Both the position numbers and the translations under genes were made by a program. DNA of 64,000 nt from Hordeum vulgare subsp. vulgare (Eukaryota > Streptophyta > Magnoliopsida > Poales > Poaceae): the NCBI RefSeq assembly GCF_904849725.1, contig NC_058524.1:512538263-512602262 (forward strand), given 5' to 3'. Each line of letters begins with the position of its first letter. The stretch's first letter is position 1. The notes below the pieces were generated by a model. It made no database searches, was not told the DNA's origin, and was given only the letters and a program-made list of their open reading frames with translations. Below, piece by piece: positions 32,688-44,242 of this stretch.

Positions 32688-34212
32688 TGCTAGAGCAACA
32701 GAAAACAGTGCCAGAGATTGACATGTTGACGGAGACTGGGCTTGCGTTGGTTTTTCTCTTGAACAGGAAACGGTGATGCAACACATGAGCAGTAAGTATT
32801 TCCCTCAGTTTGAGAACCAAGGTATCAATCCAGTAGGAGAATCTCGTCAAGTCTAGAGTACGTGCGCAAACACCAAAGAGCTTGCACCCAACGCTTTAAA
32901 GGGGTTATCAATCCCTTCAAGATTGAATGCAAAGTGAGATCTGAAGGCGGAAAGTGCAATGAAGAAAAAGAGTAAGGCTGAAAATATGGTGTGGAGTAGA
33001 CCCCGGGGCCATAGTGTTCACTAGAGGCTTCTATCAAAATAGCAAGTGTTACGGTGGGTGAACAAATTACTGTCGAGCAATTGATAGAACCGTGCAAAGT
33101 CATGATGATATCAAAGGCAATGATCATACATATAGGCATCACGTCCGGGACAAGTAGACCGGTACTTTCTGCATCTACTACTATTACTCCACACATCGAC
33201 CGCTATCCAGCATGCATCTAGTGTATTGAGTTCATGACGAACAGAGTAACGCCTTAAGCAAGATGACATGATGTAGAGGGATATTATCAAACCAATGATG
33301 AAAACCCCATCTTTTTACCCTTGATGGCAACAACACGATGCATGCCTCGCTTCCCCTTATGTCACTGGTGAGGTCACCGCACGGTATGAACCCGAAACCA
33401 AGCACTTCTCCCATTGCAAGAATCTTAGATCTAGTTGGCCAAACAACACCCACAACTCGAATAGAATTACAAGGACATGAAATCATGCATAAGAGAGATC
33501 AGAAGAAACTCAAATAAGATTCATAGATAATCTGATCATAAATCCACAATTGATCGGATCTCGACAAACACACTGCAAAAGGAGATTACATCGGAGATCA
33601 TGGAGAACTTTGTATTGAAGATCCAAGAGAGAGAAGAAGCCATCTAGTTACTAGATATGGACCCGTAGGTCTATGGTGAACTACTCACGCATCATCGAAG
33701 AGGTCATGGTGTTGATGAAGAAGCCCTCCGTATCCGAATCCCCCTCCCGCAGGGCACAAGAACGTTTCCCAGATGGGATCTTGCGAAGACAGAAGCTTGC
33801 AGCGGCGGAAAAGTACTTTCGATGATCTCCTGATTTTTTATGGAATTTTGGAGAATATATAGGCGCAAAACCTATGGCAATGGAGGTTCAGGGAGCCCAC
33901 AAGCCAGGGGGCGCGGGCCCCCCTGGCCGCGCCATGAGGGCTTGTGGGGTCCCTGGTGGCCCCTTGCCCTGATTCTCCGGCTTCCCGATCTTTTTCTGTT
34001 CCGGAAAAAAATCTTTTTGGCAGTTTCATTCTGTTTGGACTCCGTTCAAAATCCTCCTCTGAAAGGGGTCAAAATGATGGAAAAAATAGGAACTGGCACT
34101 TGGCACTGAGTTAATAAGTTAGTCCCAAAAAAAAGGCATGCAAAACATCCAAAGTTTGACAAGATAACAGCATGAAACCATAAAAAATTATAGATACGTT
34201 GGAGACGTATCA
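32688..34212 (-). repeat. 5' LTR of Athila-2
   Basis: The minus strand starts TGATACGTCTCCAACGTATC at 34212 and ends GCTCTAGCA at 32688, 1525 bases. A TATATAT near 33855 marks the promoter. The right end abuts the BARE-B pol fragment. Confidence 0.85.
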
Positions 34213-34532
34213 TGTATCATCGCTATCAAGATTCAATATGAACAATCCTCTCACATTGGGTGCAAGACCATAAAACATATGACTCATAGAAATAGAACAA
34301 GTAACCATCTTGCAATAAACAAGATCCAGATATAACCATCTTGCAATAAACAAGATCCAGATATAATGTTCATGCTTAACGCAGGCACTAAATAACAATT
34401 ATTTAAGTTCATAACTAATCATGATGGTAATTGAAGTGAAACTGTGCCGACGGCGATTGCATCAACCTTGGAACCATTTCCCACACGCATCGTCACTTCA
34501 TCCTTCGCCAGCCTTCGCATATTCCGTAGTTC
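34213..34532 (-). pseudogene. BARE-B pol N-terminal fragment
   Basis: The minus strand continues from gag-protease into the region downstream of the protease. It is out of the gag frame because of the TAG at 34533-34535. It holds an exact 31-bp tandem duplication (34302-34332 and 34333-34363). It ends at the Athila-2 insertion; integrase, RT and RNase H are gone. Confidence 0.8.
34302..34363. repeat. Exact 31-bp tandem duplication
   Basis: Two copies in direct succession start taaccatcttgcaataaaca. The unit length is not a multiple of three, so it shifts the BARE-B pol frame. It looks like local slippage. Confidence 0.95.
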
Positions 34533-35474
34533 CTATTTCGAGTTGCAAATATGAGCAACAGAACCGATATTGAATACCCAGGCACTACTACGAGAGCTGG
34601 TTAAGTACACATGATTAATATGTATATTGAATATACCTGATTTTTCCTTGGCCGCCTTTTTATCAGCCAAATATTTGGGGCAGTTGCGCTTCCAGTGACC
34701 CAGTCCCTTGCAATAATAACACTCTGTTTCAGGCTTAGGTCCATCCTTGGGTTTCTTTGTCGGATCGGCAACAAGCTTGCCGCTCTTCTTGGAGTTACCC
34801 TTCTTGCCTTTGCCGTTTCTCTTGAAACCAGTGGTCTTATTGACCATCAACACTTGATGCTCTTTTCGGAGTTCTGGTTCTGCGACTTTCAGCATCGTGA
34901 ATAACTCGCCGGGTGACTTGTTCATCCCTTGCATGTTATAGTTCAACAGAAAGATCTTGTAGCTTGGTGGCAGTGATTGAAGAATTCTTTCAGTGATAGC
35001 CTCTTGCTGGAGTTCAATCCTCAGCTCACCTAGACGGTTTGAGTACCCACAGATTTTGAGCACACATTCACTGATAGACGAATTCTCCTCCATCTTGCAA
35101 GCATAGAATTTATCGGAGGTCTCATATCTCTCGACCCGGGCGTTCTTCTGAAATATAAACTTCAACTCCTGGAACATCTCATATGCTCCTTGATTCTCAA
35201 AGCGACGTTGAAGTCCCGGCTCTAAGCCATACAAGATTGGACATTGAACTACTGAGTAGTCCTCCTTACGTGTTAACCAAGCGTTCTTAACATCTTGGTC
35301 AGCCGTAGCGGGTGGTTCATCTCCTAGCGCAGCATTAAGGACATAATCCCTCTTCCCAACTTGGAGGACCAACTTAAGATTACGAGCCCAGTCTATAAAG
35401 TTGCTTCCATCATCTTTCAACTTAGCTTTCTCTAGGAACGTATTAAAATTCAGGGTGATTGTCGCATGAGCCAT
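34533..35474 (-). CDS. BARE-B gag-protease N-terminus, uninterrupted
   Basis: The chosen start is the ATG at 35474, giving MAHATITLNFNTFLEKAK, the established BARE gag start; the eight codons upstream belong to the leader. The frame is open for 313 codons. The gag core has the conserved WARNLKLVLQ, and LQSLPPSYKIFLLNYNMQG, a basic tract (FKRNGKGKKGNSKKSGK) and an intact zinc knuckle CYYCKGLGHWKRNC. The protease start follows, but the catalytic Asp-Thr-Gly reads Asn-Ile-Gly (Asn codon 34569-34571). The TAG at 34533 ends the frame where the family has Gln. Gag would form virus-like particles; this copy could make gag but no active protease. Confidence 0.88.
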   Translation of the reverse strand: MAHATITLNFNTFLEKAKLKDDGSNFIDWARNLKLVLQVGKRDYVLNAALGDEPPATADQDVKNAWLTRKEDYSVVQCPILYGLEPGLQRRFENQGAYEMFQELKFIFQKNARVERYETSDKFYACKMEENSSISECVLKICGYSNRLGELRIELQQEAITERILQSLPPSYKIFLLNYNMQGMNKSPGELFTMLKVAEPELRKEHQVLMVNKTTGFKRNGKGKKGNSKKSGKLVADPTKKPKDGPKPETECYYCKGLGHWKRNCPKYLADKKAAKEKSGIFNIHINHVYLTSSRSSAWVFNIGSVAHICNSK

Positions 35475-36699
35475 TGATCTACAACACAAATATGTCAAAG
35501 TGGACTTAGCCTATGTTCAAGATAATTAGAGTTTAACTAATCAAATTACTTTCTATACTCCCACTCAAAAAGTACATCTCTCTAGTCATTTGAGTGGTAC
35601 ATGATCCAAATTCACTAACTCAAGTCCGATCATCACATGAGTTGAGAATAGTTTCAGTGGTAAGCATCTCTATGCTAATCATATCAACTATAAGATTCAT
35701 GCTCGACCTTTCGGTCTCATGTGTTCCGAGGCCATGTCTGCACATGCTAGGCTAGTCAAGCTTAACCCGAGTGTTCCACGTGTAAAACTTGTTTGCACCC
35801 GTTCTATGTGAACGTTGAGTCTATCACACCCGATCATCACGTGGTGTCTCGAAACGACGAACATAATTTCTTCTTGAAATTTTAGTGAGAGATCACCTTA
35901 TAATGCTACCGTCGTTCTAAGCAAAATAAGGTGCATAAAAGGATTAACATCACATGCAATTCATAAGTGCCATGATATGGCCATCATCTTGTGCTTCTTG
36001 ATCTCCATCACCAAAGCACCGACATGATCTTCTTGTCACCGGTGCCACACCATGATCTCCATCAACGTGTCGCCATCGAGGTTGTTGTGCTACTTATGCT
36101 ATTACTACTAAAGCTACGACCTAGCAATATAGTAAATACATCTGCAAACACAAACATTAGTTTAAAGACAACCCTATGACTCCTGCCGGTTGCCGTAGCA
36201 TCGACGTGCAAGTCGATATTAACTATTACAACATGATCATCTCATACATCCAATATATCACATCACGTCATTGGCCATATCATATCACAAGCATACCCTG
36301 CAAAAACAAGTTAGACATCCTCTAATTTTTTGTTGCATGTTTTACGTGGCTGCTATGGGTATCTAGTATGATCACATCTTACTTACGCAAAAGCCACAAC
36401 AGAGATGTGCAAATTGCTATTTAACCTCTCCAAGGACCGCCTCGGTCAAAACCAATTCAACTAAATTTGAAGAAATAGGCACCCGCCAGTCTTCTTTATG
36501 CAACGAGGTTGAATGTCAATCGATGAAACCAGTCTCTCATAAGCGTACGAGTTATGTCGGTTCAGGCCGCTTCAATCCAACAATACCGCTGAATCGAGAA
36601 AAGACTAAGGAGGGCAGCAAATCGAACGTCACCGTCCATGAAACCTTTTGTGTTCTACTCGACATAACATCTACGCATGAACCTAGCTCATGATGCCAC
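35475..36699 (-). other. BARE-B 5' untranslated leader
   Basis: The leader of about 1.2 kb lies between the 5' LTR and gag. Long leaders are normal in BARE and carry packaging and dimerisation signals. Bases 35869-36699 align with 1-845 (BARE-A) with few differences. Short frames on either strand are not conserved between the two copies. Confidence 0.88.
36686..36698 (-). other. Primer binding site of BARE-B
   Basis: TGGCATCATGAGC on the minus strand is identical to the site of BARE-A. Confidence 0.75.
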
Positions 36700-38415
36700 T
36701 GTTGGGGAACGGTGCATGGGAAACAAAATTTTCCTACGCACACGAAGACCTATCATGGTGATGTCCATCTACGAGAGGAGATTTGGATCTACGTACCCTT
36801 GTTGATCGCACAGCAGGAAGCGTTAAGAAACGCGGTTGATGTAGTGGAACATCTTCACGTCCCTCGAACCGTCCCACGAACCGTCCCGCAATCCGTCCCA
36901 CGATCCATTCCGATCTAGCGCCGAACGGACGGCACCTCCGTGTTCAGCACACGTACACCTCGACGATGATCTCGGCCTTATTGTTCTAGCAAGCAACACG
37001 GAGAAGTAGATGAGTTCTCCGGTAGCTGATGGCGCTCCGGTGGTGGTGATGATCTACTCCTGCAGGGCTCCGCCCGAGCTCCGCAGAAATCCGATCTAGA
37101 GGTAAAACTACGGGGTATAGGTTTGAGATGCACATGGTAAAGTTGTGTCTCAAATCAGCCCTAAAACACCAATATATATAGGAGGGACGGGGAGAGCTAG
37201 CCTTGAGGCACAAGGTCTCAAGGGTGCGCCGGCCAAGGGAGGAGGATGACTCCTCCTCCAATTCGGTTTGGGAAGGAGGAGTCCTCCCCTTCCTTCCCAC
37301 CTCCCTCTTTCCCTTTTTCTTTTATTTTCCGTTGGTATTTTCTGATGTGGCGCCTTGGCCCCTTGGGCTGACTCCACCAGCCCACTAAGGACTTGTGGCG
37401 CCACCCTACTACCTTGGGCTCACTCCCGGGTGGGTGGTCCCCTCCCGGTTAACTACCGAAACCCATTCGTCACTCCCGGTACACTGCTGGAATTGCCCGA
37501 AACTTTCCGGTGACCAAATGAAACCATTCCGGAAACCCTCGTGATGTCCGTGATCTCATACGGGACTGCGAACAACATTCGCTAACTACACATATAACTC
37601 AACTATACTAAAACATCGCCGAACCTTAAGTGTGCAAACCCTGCGGGTTCGAGAACTATGTAGACATGCCCCGAGGCACTCCTCGGTCAATATCCAATAG
37701 GCCAACCTGGATGCCCATATTGGATCCTACATATTCTCTGAAGATCTTATCAGTTGAACCTCGATCGTCGGTATCCGCATACCTATTTCAATCTCATTAC
37801 CGGCAAGTCTCTTTACTCATTACATAATACAAGATCCAGTGACTCACACTTAGTCACATTGCTTGCAAGGCTTGTGTGTGATGTTGTATTACCGAGTGGG
37901 CCCCGAGATACCTCTCCATCACACGGTGTGACAAATCCAAGTCTTGATCCATACTAACTCAACGGACACCTTCGGAAATACCTGTAGAGCACCTTTATAG
38001 TCGCCCAGTTACATTGCAACGTTTGTTGCACACAAGGCATTCTTCTGGTGCCGGTGAGTTATACGATCTCATGGTCATAGGAATAAATACTTGACACGCA
38101 GAAAACAATAGCAATAAAATGATACGATCAATATGCTACGTTCATAGTTTGGGTCTAGTCCATCACATGATTCTCCTAATGATGTGATCCAGTTAAAAAG
38201 GAACAACACTTGCACATAGTCAGAAAACCTTGACTATCCTTGATCAACTGGCTAGACAACTAGAGGCTTGCTAGGGACATTGTTTTGTCTATGTATCCAC
38301 ACATGTATCTATGTTTTCATTCAATACAATTATAACATGGATAATAAACGATTGTCTTTAAATAGGAAATATAATAATAACTATTTATCATTGCCTCTAG
38401 GGCATATTTCGAACA
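36700..38415 (-). repeat. 5' LTR of BARE-B
   Basis: On the minus strand it runs from TGTTCGAAATATGCCC at 38415 (one base changed from the usual TGTTGGAAATATG) to TTCCCCAACA at 36700, 1716 bases. It is about 100 bases shorter than BARE-A because of small internal deletions, for example after 37745. Confidence 0.94.
37173..37180 (-). promoter_or_regulatory. TATA box of BARE-B 5' LTR
   Basis: TATATATA at the conserved LTR position would start transcription leftward through leader and gag. Confidence 0.7.
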
Positions 38416-38420
38416 GGTGT
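38416..38420. repeat. Target site duplication, right copy (BARE-B)
   Basis: The bases ggtgt pair with gctgt at 30919-30923. Confidence 0.85.
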
Positions 38421-39020
38421 CACAAAGTACCTCAACTGGGCGATGACGCCCATCACATTCGACCAGTCGGATCACCCAACCAACATAGCCACCCCCGGGA
38501 GGCACGCTTTGGTGGTCGATCCAGCGGTCAATGGGTTCCGACTGCGGAAAGTCCTCATGGACGGTGGCAGCGGCCTGAACATCATTTATGTGGACACTCT
38601 CAAAGCCATGGACATCCTGTTGTCCCGGCGAAGCAAGAGTAACATCTAGTTTCACGGGGTCATCCCCGGGAAGAAGGCCGAATCACTCGACCAGATCACT
38701 TTGAGCTTCGTATTCGGCAGCGAGATTTTTTTTAAGGAAAGATTGACATTTGAAGTGGTCGACTTTCGCAGCACCTATCGAGCCATCCTGGGTAGGCCCG
38801 CCCATGTTACGTGTATCTTAAACTTAAGATGCCAGGGCCAAAAGCCGTGATAACGGTGACTAGCAATCGGAAGGTTGCCGAAGAGTGGCCCCAGCAAGGC
38901 TCTAGGATTGCCAACGAGCAGGTCCTCGCAGCCGAGCTTAATGGGTACAAGCAAGTAGTGGACACCGCGGATCTTCTCAAGTCGAAGCGGCCAGCTACTG
39001 AGTCTCCTCGTTAGCCGGCC
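38421..39020 (+). pseudogene. G2 aspartic protease region
   Basis: The frame contains TKYLNWAMTPITFDQSDHP, then the protease active site VLMDGGSGLN with Asp at 38560-38562. A TAG at 38647-38649 stops it; similarity goes on with GVIPGKKAE-like and TYRAILGRPA-like tracts and LKLKMPGPKAVITV (38811 onward, shifted frame). It is the direct homologue of the G1 protease. Confidence 0.8.
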
Positions 39021-40500
39021 AATGAGACGAATCAGGTCCACGTCCACCCCACCGATCAGAGTGCTTCTACAACGAACATCTCGACCTCACCCGGAGAGAA
39101 ATAGGAAGCCGAGCTCATCTAGTTCCTCCGTGAGAATGGGGATATCTTCGCATGGAAGCCGTCTGACATGCCGGGAGTTCCCAGGGAGCTGGCTGAGCAT
39201 CGCCTCCGAGTGGACCGAAAGGTCAATCCCGTCACGGGACACCTGCGCCACTCCTGTGTGGAGAAGCATAGGGCAATCGGCGAGGATATCGCTTGACTCC
39301 TAGCTATTGAGTTCATCCGCGAGGTCTACCACTCCGAGTGGTGGGCGAACGTGGTCTTGGTCCCAAAGAAGAATAATTCACTTCGAATGTGTATTGACTT
39401 CAAGCACCTCAATCGGGCCTTCCCGAAGGACCCTTCGCTCTCCCCCGCATACATCAAATCGTAGATTGGACTGCCGGATGTGAACAGCTGTTGTTCCTGG
39501 ATGCGTACTCCGGGTACCACAAGATCCGAATATATGGACCTGACGAAATAAAACATCCTTCATCACCCCATTCGGGTGTTTTTGTTACATCACGATGCCA
39601 TTTGGCATATAAAACGCTGGAGCTACCTTCCAACGCATCATTCAAAAGTGTCTATAGGAATAAATTAGTCGAAATGTTGAAGCGTACATGGACGACATCA
39701 TGGTCATGTCCAGGAAAGGTTTCGACCTCTTTGATGACCTAGCCGAAACCTTCGCAAACCTTCGATGCTTTGGGATTAAGTTCGATCCGGCCAAATGCAC
39801 CTTCGGTGTACAGGCTGGTAAGCTACTTGGTTTCCTTGTTTTCGAACGAGGTATCGGCGCCAATCCCGGCAAGATCGGAGCCATCATTCAGATGAGACGG
39901 ACGGAGCGCATCCGTGATGAGAAGAGGCTTACGGGCTACCTTGCAGCATCGAGTCGCTTCATCTCAAGACTCGGTGAGAAGGCTCTACCTCTTTACCGAT
40001 TGATTAAGAAATCCGACATATTCGAGTGGACCGACGAAGCGCAGGTCGCATTTGACCAACTTAAAGCTCTGCTTTCCACCGAGTCGGTGTTGGCTGCTCC
40101 GAGCAGCCGGGAGCCCTTGCTCCTATACATTGCTGCCACTAGACAAGTGGTTAGCACCGTACTCACCATAGAGCGTACAAGGTACAAAGGCCCATCTACT
40201 ACATTTCTGAAGTGTTGGGTCTTTCAAAACAAAGATATCCACACTACCAGATGGTGGTTTAAGGGATCTACCTGACTGTGAAGAAGGTGGTCCACTATTT
40301 TAAAGATCATTCGGTCACTGTCATCACTGAAGCTTCCATGGCGGAAATTCTGCACAATCGGGATTTAACTGGCCGAGTGGCCAAATGGGCGATTGAGCTC
40401 CTACGGCTGGAGATCAAGTCTGAATCCAACAAAGCAATCAAGTGTCAAGGCATGGCACACTTTCTTGCCGAGTGGGTAGAGAAATAGAAACCAGCTCCGG
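39021..40500 (+). pseudogene. G2 reverse transcriptase and RNase H1
   Basis: After a linker that includes RENGDIFAWKPSDMPG, RT starts near 39290 (EFIREVYHSEWWANVV, then VLVPKKNNSLRMCIDFKHLN). The palm is broken by frameshifts: LFLDAYSGYHKIRIYGPDE at 39490 in one frame, and YMDDIMVMSRKG (catalytic Met-Asp-Asp box) at 39685 in another. The connection and RNase H1 follow (SRLGEKALPLYRLIKKSD; HYFKDHSVTVITEASMAEIL). It is complete in domain content but contains several frameshifts, so inactive. It provides the reference showing what G1 has lost. Confidence 0.86.
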
Positions 40501-40712
40501 ACGTCCCCGTGCATTGGACCATGTTCTTCGATGGAACCAAAATGCTCCATGGCTCGGGAGCTGGAGTGGTCCTTGTTTCCCCTAGGGAGATTGATTGAGC
40601 TATGTGATCCAAATCCACTTTTATTCATCCAACAACAAGGATGAGTATGAGGCCCTCTTGTACATGCTCTGCATGGCCATCTCACTCGACATCCGCCGAC
40701 TGATGGTGTATG
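40501..40712 (+). pseudogene. G2 second RNase H, N-terminal part
   Basis: The motif TMFFDGTKMLHGSGAGVVLV marks the start of the extra RNase H typical of Tat elements, then YEALLYMLCMAISLDIRRLM, ending in MVY at the Maximus-like insertion. The domain resumes at 54840 with GDSDLVVNQVMKEWD. Confidence 0.82.
40708..40712. repeat. Target site duplication, left copy (Maximus-like element)
   Basis: The bases gtatg recur exactly at 54835-54839. Confidence 0.95.
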
Positions 40713-42113
40713 TGTAAGTGCATCTAGTGCCCCTTAGTGATTTGGTGGTTTGAAGACTTATAGGTTAAGAGACTGATATGTTTGTGAGTGTACGCATGTT
40801 CTATAAGTCGCCGAGGAGTTTCAGTTATCCGATGAATATCGACCCCTAGAAATTTATGTCTTCGGGTGAAGACTTTGGTCCTTCCTTGAAGACTTTGATC
40901 GCGAAGACATTGCGAAGAAATTGATATTCCTCATGAAGATATTGAAGATGAGGAATTCAGTGTGTCCTCAAGAAAACTCTCTGAAGACTTTGAAGCGTGA
41001 ATATTTACTCTTTCTGTTTCATTTTCTTTACACTTGAGTCATAGGAACACCGTACTATTAAAGGGGGTCGAGGTACTACGGAATGATTTATCTCATGATG
41101 CTCAACCAGAGCCTAAATCTACCAAAGCCTCAAAGTGAGGAATATGAGAGATGCGAGGACTTTCACAGTTGAAAGCCTAAATCTACCATTGCCGTGCCAC
41201 GCGCCACCTCACTGATCTTATCCACCTAACTATCATATTATTAAAGGGAATTTATGTCAAATCATGTCTGGATACTCCCACGCTATAAATAGCCAGCCCC
41301 CATAACCACTAGCTGGTTGGCTACTCCAATATAAACTGACACTTGGCATTTAGAGCAACCCAAATTCCTTAGAGTCTTCGAGAGAAAATCATCAATTGAG
41401 GAAATACCCCAAATATCAAACCCAAACGAAAACCCCGAATGATTGAGCATCACTCAAGAAGTTGTTCATGTGTGGAACCGACGCTTGTTACCTTTGAGGA
41501 CTGTGTATCCTCCAGAAGATTAGGTGTCATGGTCTAGAGCATCGAGCAGTCGATTGCGGATTGCCGGGTGACCGAGTTTGTGAGGGTTTGGAAGTATGCT
41601 CTAAAGACTTACCACGAGTGTTGGGCAAGGACTGTGTGTCCTTAGCTCAATGAGAATACGGTAGGGACTGTGTGTCCTCGGACTGTGTGTCCTTTGGTTT
41701 CAATACCATGCCTCTCCGAACGAGACGTACAACTGTAACAGCATTTGGAACTGGGTCATCAACAACTTTCTTCATCAAGCTACGGGTTCTATTTATTCAA
41801 CTCTTTCATTTCCTCAAATTGTTTGTTGAAGACTTTCATCTGTACTATTTGAAGAATTTGTCTCAAGACATTCTCTGAATTTCGTCAACCTTAAATTATT
41901 CACTTGAGTTAACCTTCACCTGCTTACTATGTACTTGCAAACTGTGCAAACCGGACCTCAGAAATCTCATTGTGTACTTTGTTGTAGACGTTCTTGCACA
42001 CCTGATCCTGTACTATTTTTGCTGCACTCGGTTCATGACTGAGGACTTTCCTTAGTGAAGAAATTATAAAAATGTCCTATTCACCCCCCTCTAGTCAATA
42101 TAATGCACTTTCA
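40713..42113 (+). repeat. 5' LTR of the Maximus-like element
   Basis: The LTR has 1401 bases, TGTAAGTGCATC at the start and AATGCACTTTCA at the end. It has an extra 11 bases (around 40907) relative to the 3' LTR. A TATA box lies at 41284-41290. Confidence 0.95.
41284..41290 (+). promoter_or_regulatory. TATA box of the 5' LTR
   Basis: TATAAAT is in the conserved context GCTATAAATAGCC shared by all three LTRs of this family in the window. Confidence 0.72.
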
Positions 42114-42115
42114 AT

Positions 42116-42127
42116 TGGTATCAGAGC
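42116..42127 (+). other. Primer binding site of the Maximus-like element
   Basis: TGGTATCAGAGC lies two bases after the LTR, the perfect initiator-Met tRNA complement. Confidence 0.93.
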
Positions 42128-42179
42128 AAGGTACTCCCTTCTTCTGTGTGAGTTTAGTTAACCTCCTGGAGTTTTAGTT

Positions 42180-44242
42180 ATGTCGACCGCAGGTATGATC
42201 AAGGTTACTACAGGATGTCCTACCTTCGAAGGAAAGGACTACCCCTACTGGAATACCAAGATGCAAATGCATCTTCAAGCTATTGACAATGATCTTTAGT
42301 ATATTGTGGAAAATGGTATTCCCTCCATCACTGCTACTATCTCTGCTGCTGATGTGAAGAAGTTCAAGCAACTTGACTCGCAAGCGAAGAATATCATCTG
42401 TGGCCATCTGAGCAAAGGTTAGAATGGCAGAGTAAGTGCTTTGGGCACAGCTATGCTTATCTGGGATAGGCTGTCCAAAGTCAATGACGGAGTCTCAACA
42501 TAACGTGACTCTCGTGTCGATGTTCTTCACATTCTCTTCAATCACTTCAAGAGGCTTGACAATGAAAGCTGCTAAGATACCTTTGATCGCCTCAGTGTCA
42601 TCTCATATGAACTGCAAGCACTAGGAGCTAGAGACATCACTCACCATGAAGTTGTGAAGAAACTTCTAAGATCTCTTGATCCATCATTTGACACGCTGGT
42701 TCTAATGATTCAAGATCGAAGAGACTACATATGCTTGATCCTGCTGATATACTTGAGAGACTCAATACTCATGAATTCCAACAAGAAGAAAAGAGAGATA
42801 TGTACGGACCAAGCTAGTCAAGACCTCGTGCGCTGAAGGCTCAGGCTATTTCCTCATCTGAAGAAGAAGACTCGGATTGCAGCATTGCTAACACTGAAGA
42901 ACTTGGACAGGAACTTGCAATGCTCGTGAGGAAATTCTAGAAGTTCACAAAGCGTGGACAGTTCGGAAAATCTTCAAGAAGAGATATGAAGAAATCAGAA
43001 TCTGTATGTGAGGACTACAAGAAAAGAACCTGCCACAAATGCAAGAAATCTAGTCACTACATTGCTGATTGTCCTCGCTGGGTGAAAGAATCAAATAAGA
43101 AGAAATACAAGGATGAAAGTTCTGATGACTCGAAGAAAAAGAAGAAATCTTCAAAATCCTCATCTTCAAAGTCCTCGTTGCACAATAAGACCAGTTTCAG
43201 AAAGGCTCGGGCACTCATTGGCAAGGAAATGGATTGTGAAGAAGAATCTAAGGAATATGATGAAGATGAAGGTTCTGAAGTGGAGTCAGAGTCTGGTGTC
43301 GCTAGTCTTGCACTGGCTACCACATTCGTCATCAAGTCAATCTTCAACCTTGAAGAAAATAACAACGCTATCTACACTCATGAATATGCTGATGACTTCG
43401 CTCGAACCTATTGCTTTGTGGCAAAAGGTTCAAATGTACCAAACCACACTTCCTCCTCTGATTGTAGTGACTGTGAACCAGATGATTATCAAAAACCCAG
43501 TTACTATAAACTTGCCAACATTGCCACTAAGCAACACAGTGCGATTGAAAAGCTTTAGAAACTACTTGACAGAAGCGATGATCTGTTGAATGATGAAATG
43601 AATCGTACTCAAGTCCTCACTAAAGATGTAAAAAGTCTTCAGTATAGATTTGATAGTCTTCAAGATCGTTATGGCACACTCTTGGCTGATCATGAGAAAC
43701 TTTCCTATGAATTTCTTCAAAGGAAGCTTGTTCTTGAGAAGTTGAGAATGTCTCATGATGATCTTCGAATGGAAAATGATTCATTACTTGCTCAACATAT
43801 CAGTACTGCTCAGGTTAAATTCATTCCACCATGTTTGAAATGGATCAAGCGTGAAACTGTTAATTCTTCACCAGAATCATCAAATGCTTCTATTGCTACA
43901 AATTCTTCAACTGTTCTTGTGGTATCAAATTCTTCACTTGAGGAAACCACAAATCCAGGGTTGAAGGAATTGTATGTGACAGGCATACACAAAAGTCTCA
44001 AAGGGCATCAAACCCTCTGCGATGTGCTCAAAAAGAAGATTCTGAACAGGAACCCGAGGAAAGAAGGCATTGACTTTGAGAGGAAATTGAATTTCGATGG
44101 ATCATACTGGAAACCTGAGCAGTACCCCAAAACCACATGGGCTGCTAAAGGCCCTCCTGTCGATCCATCCACCCTAATAGGCTTTGCATGTGAAATATCC
44201 TGTTCCTCTGATGAGTCATTTGACTCCAACTATAAACTGTGA
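42180..44242 (+). pseudogene. Maximus-like gag
   Basis: The start ATG at 42180 gives MSTAGMIKVTTGCPTFEGKD, 52 bases after the primer site. The gag domain has YPYWNTKMQMHLQAIDNDL and a stop (TAG near 42298). More stops and shifts occur before the zinc knuckle at 43030-43075, which is intact (CHKCKKSSHYIADC). A Ser/Lys-rich and acidic stretch (SSDDSKKKKKSSKS) and a coiled-coil C-terminus (43586-44242, 218 open codons, heptad-like LQYRFDSLQDRYGTLLADHE) follow. Long gags with a coiled-coil tail are typical of this lineage. Confidence 0.85.

Larger units (their letters stand above)
31365..34212 (-). mobile_element. Athila-2: Athila-type Gypsy element, 5' part, nested in BARE-B
   Basis: The minus strand has the 5' LTR (34212-32688), the Asp-type primer site and about 1.3 kb of internal sequence with gag-like frames. 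It is cut at 31364 by the deletion that also removed the BARE-B pol. The bases right of the LTR are tgtat, inside the BARE pol. The exact family is uncertain; WHAM, Sabrina and Fatima are candidates. Confidence 0.8.
30924..38415 (-). mobile_element. BARE-B: BARE/WIS/Angela element with internal deletion and nested Athila-2
   Basis: On the minus strand: 5' LTR (38415-36700), primer site, leader, gag (35474-34533), the first 320 bases of pol, then Athila-2 (34212-31365), then only the last 441 bases of the 3' LTR (31364-30924). The rest of pol, the polypurine tract and the 5' part of the 3' LTR are missing together with the 3' part of Athila-2, so one deletion explains both losses. The flanks gctgt/ggtgt show that both LTR ends belong to one insertion event. 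Confidence 0.9.
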
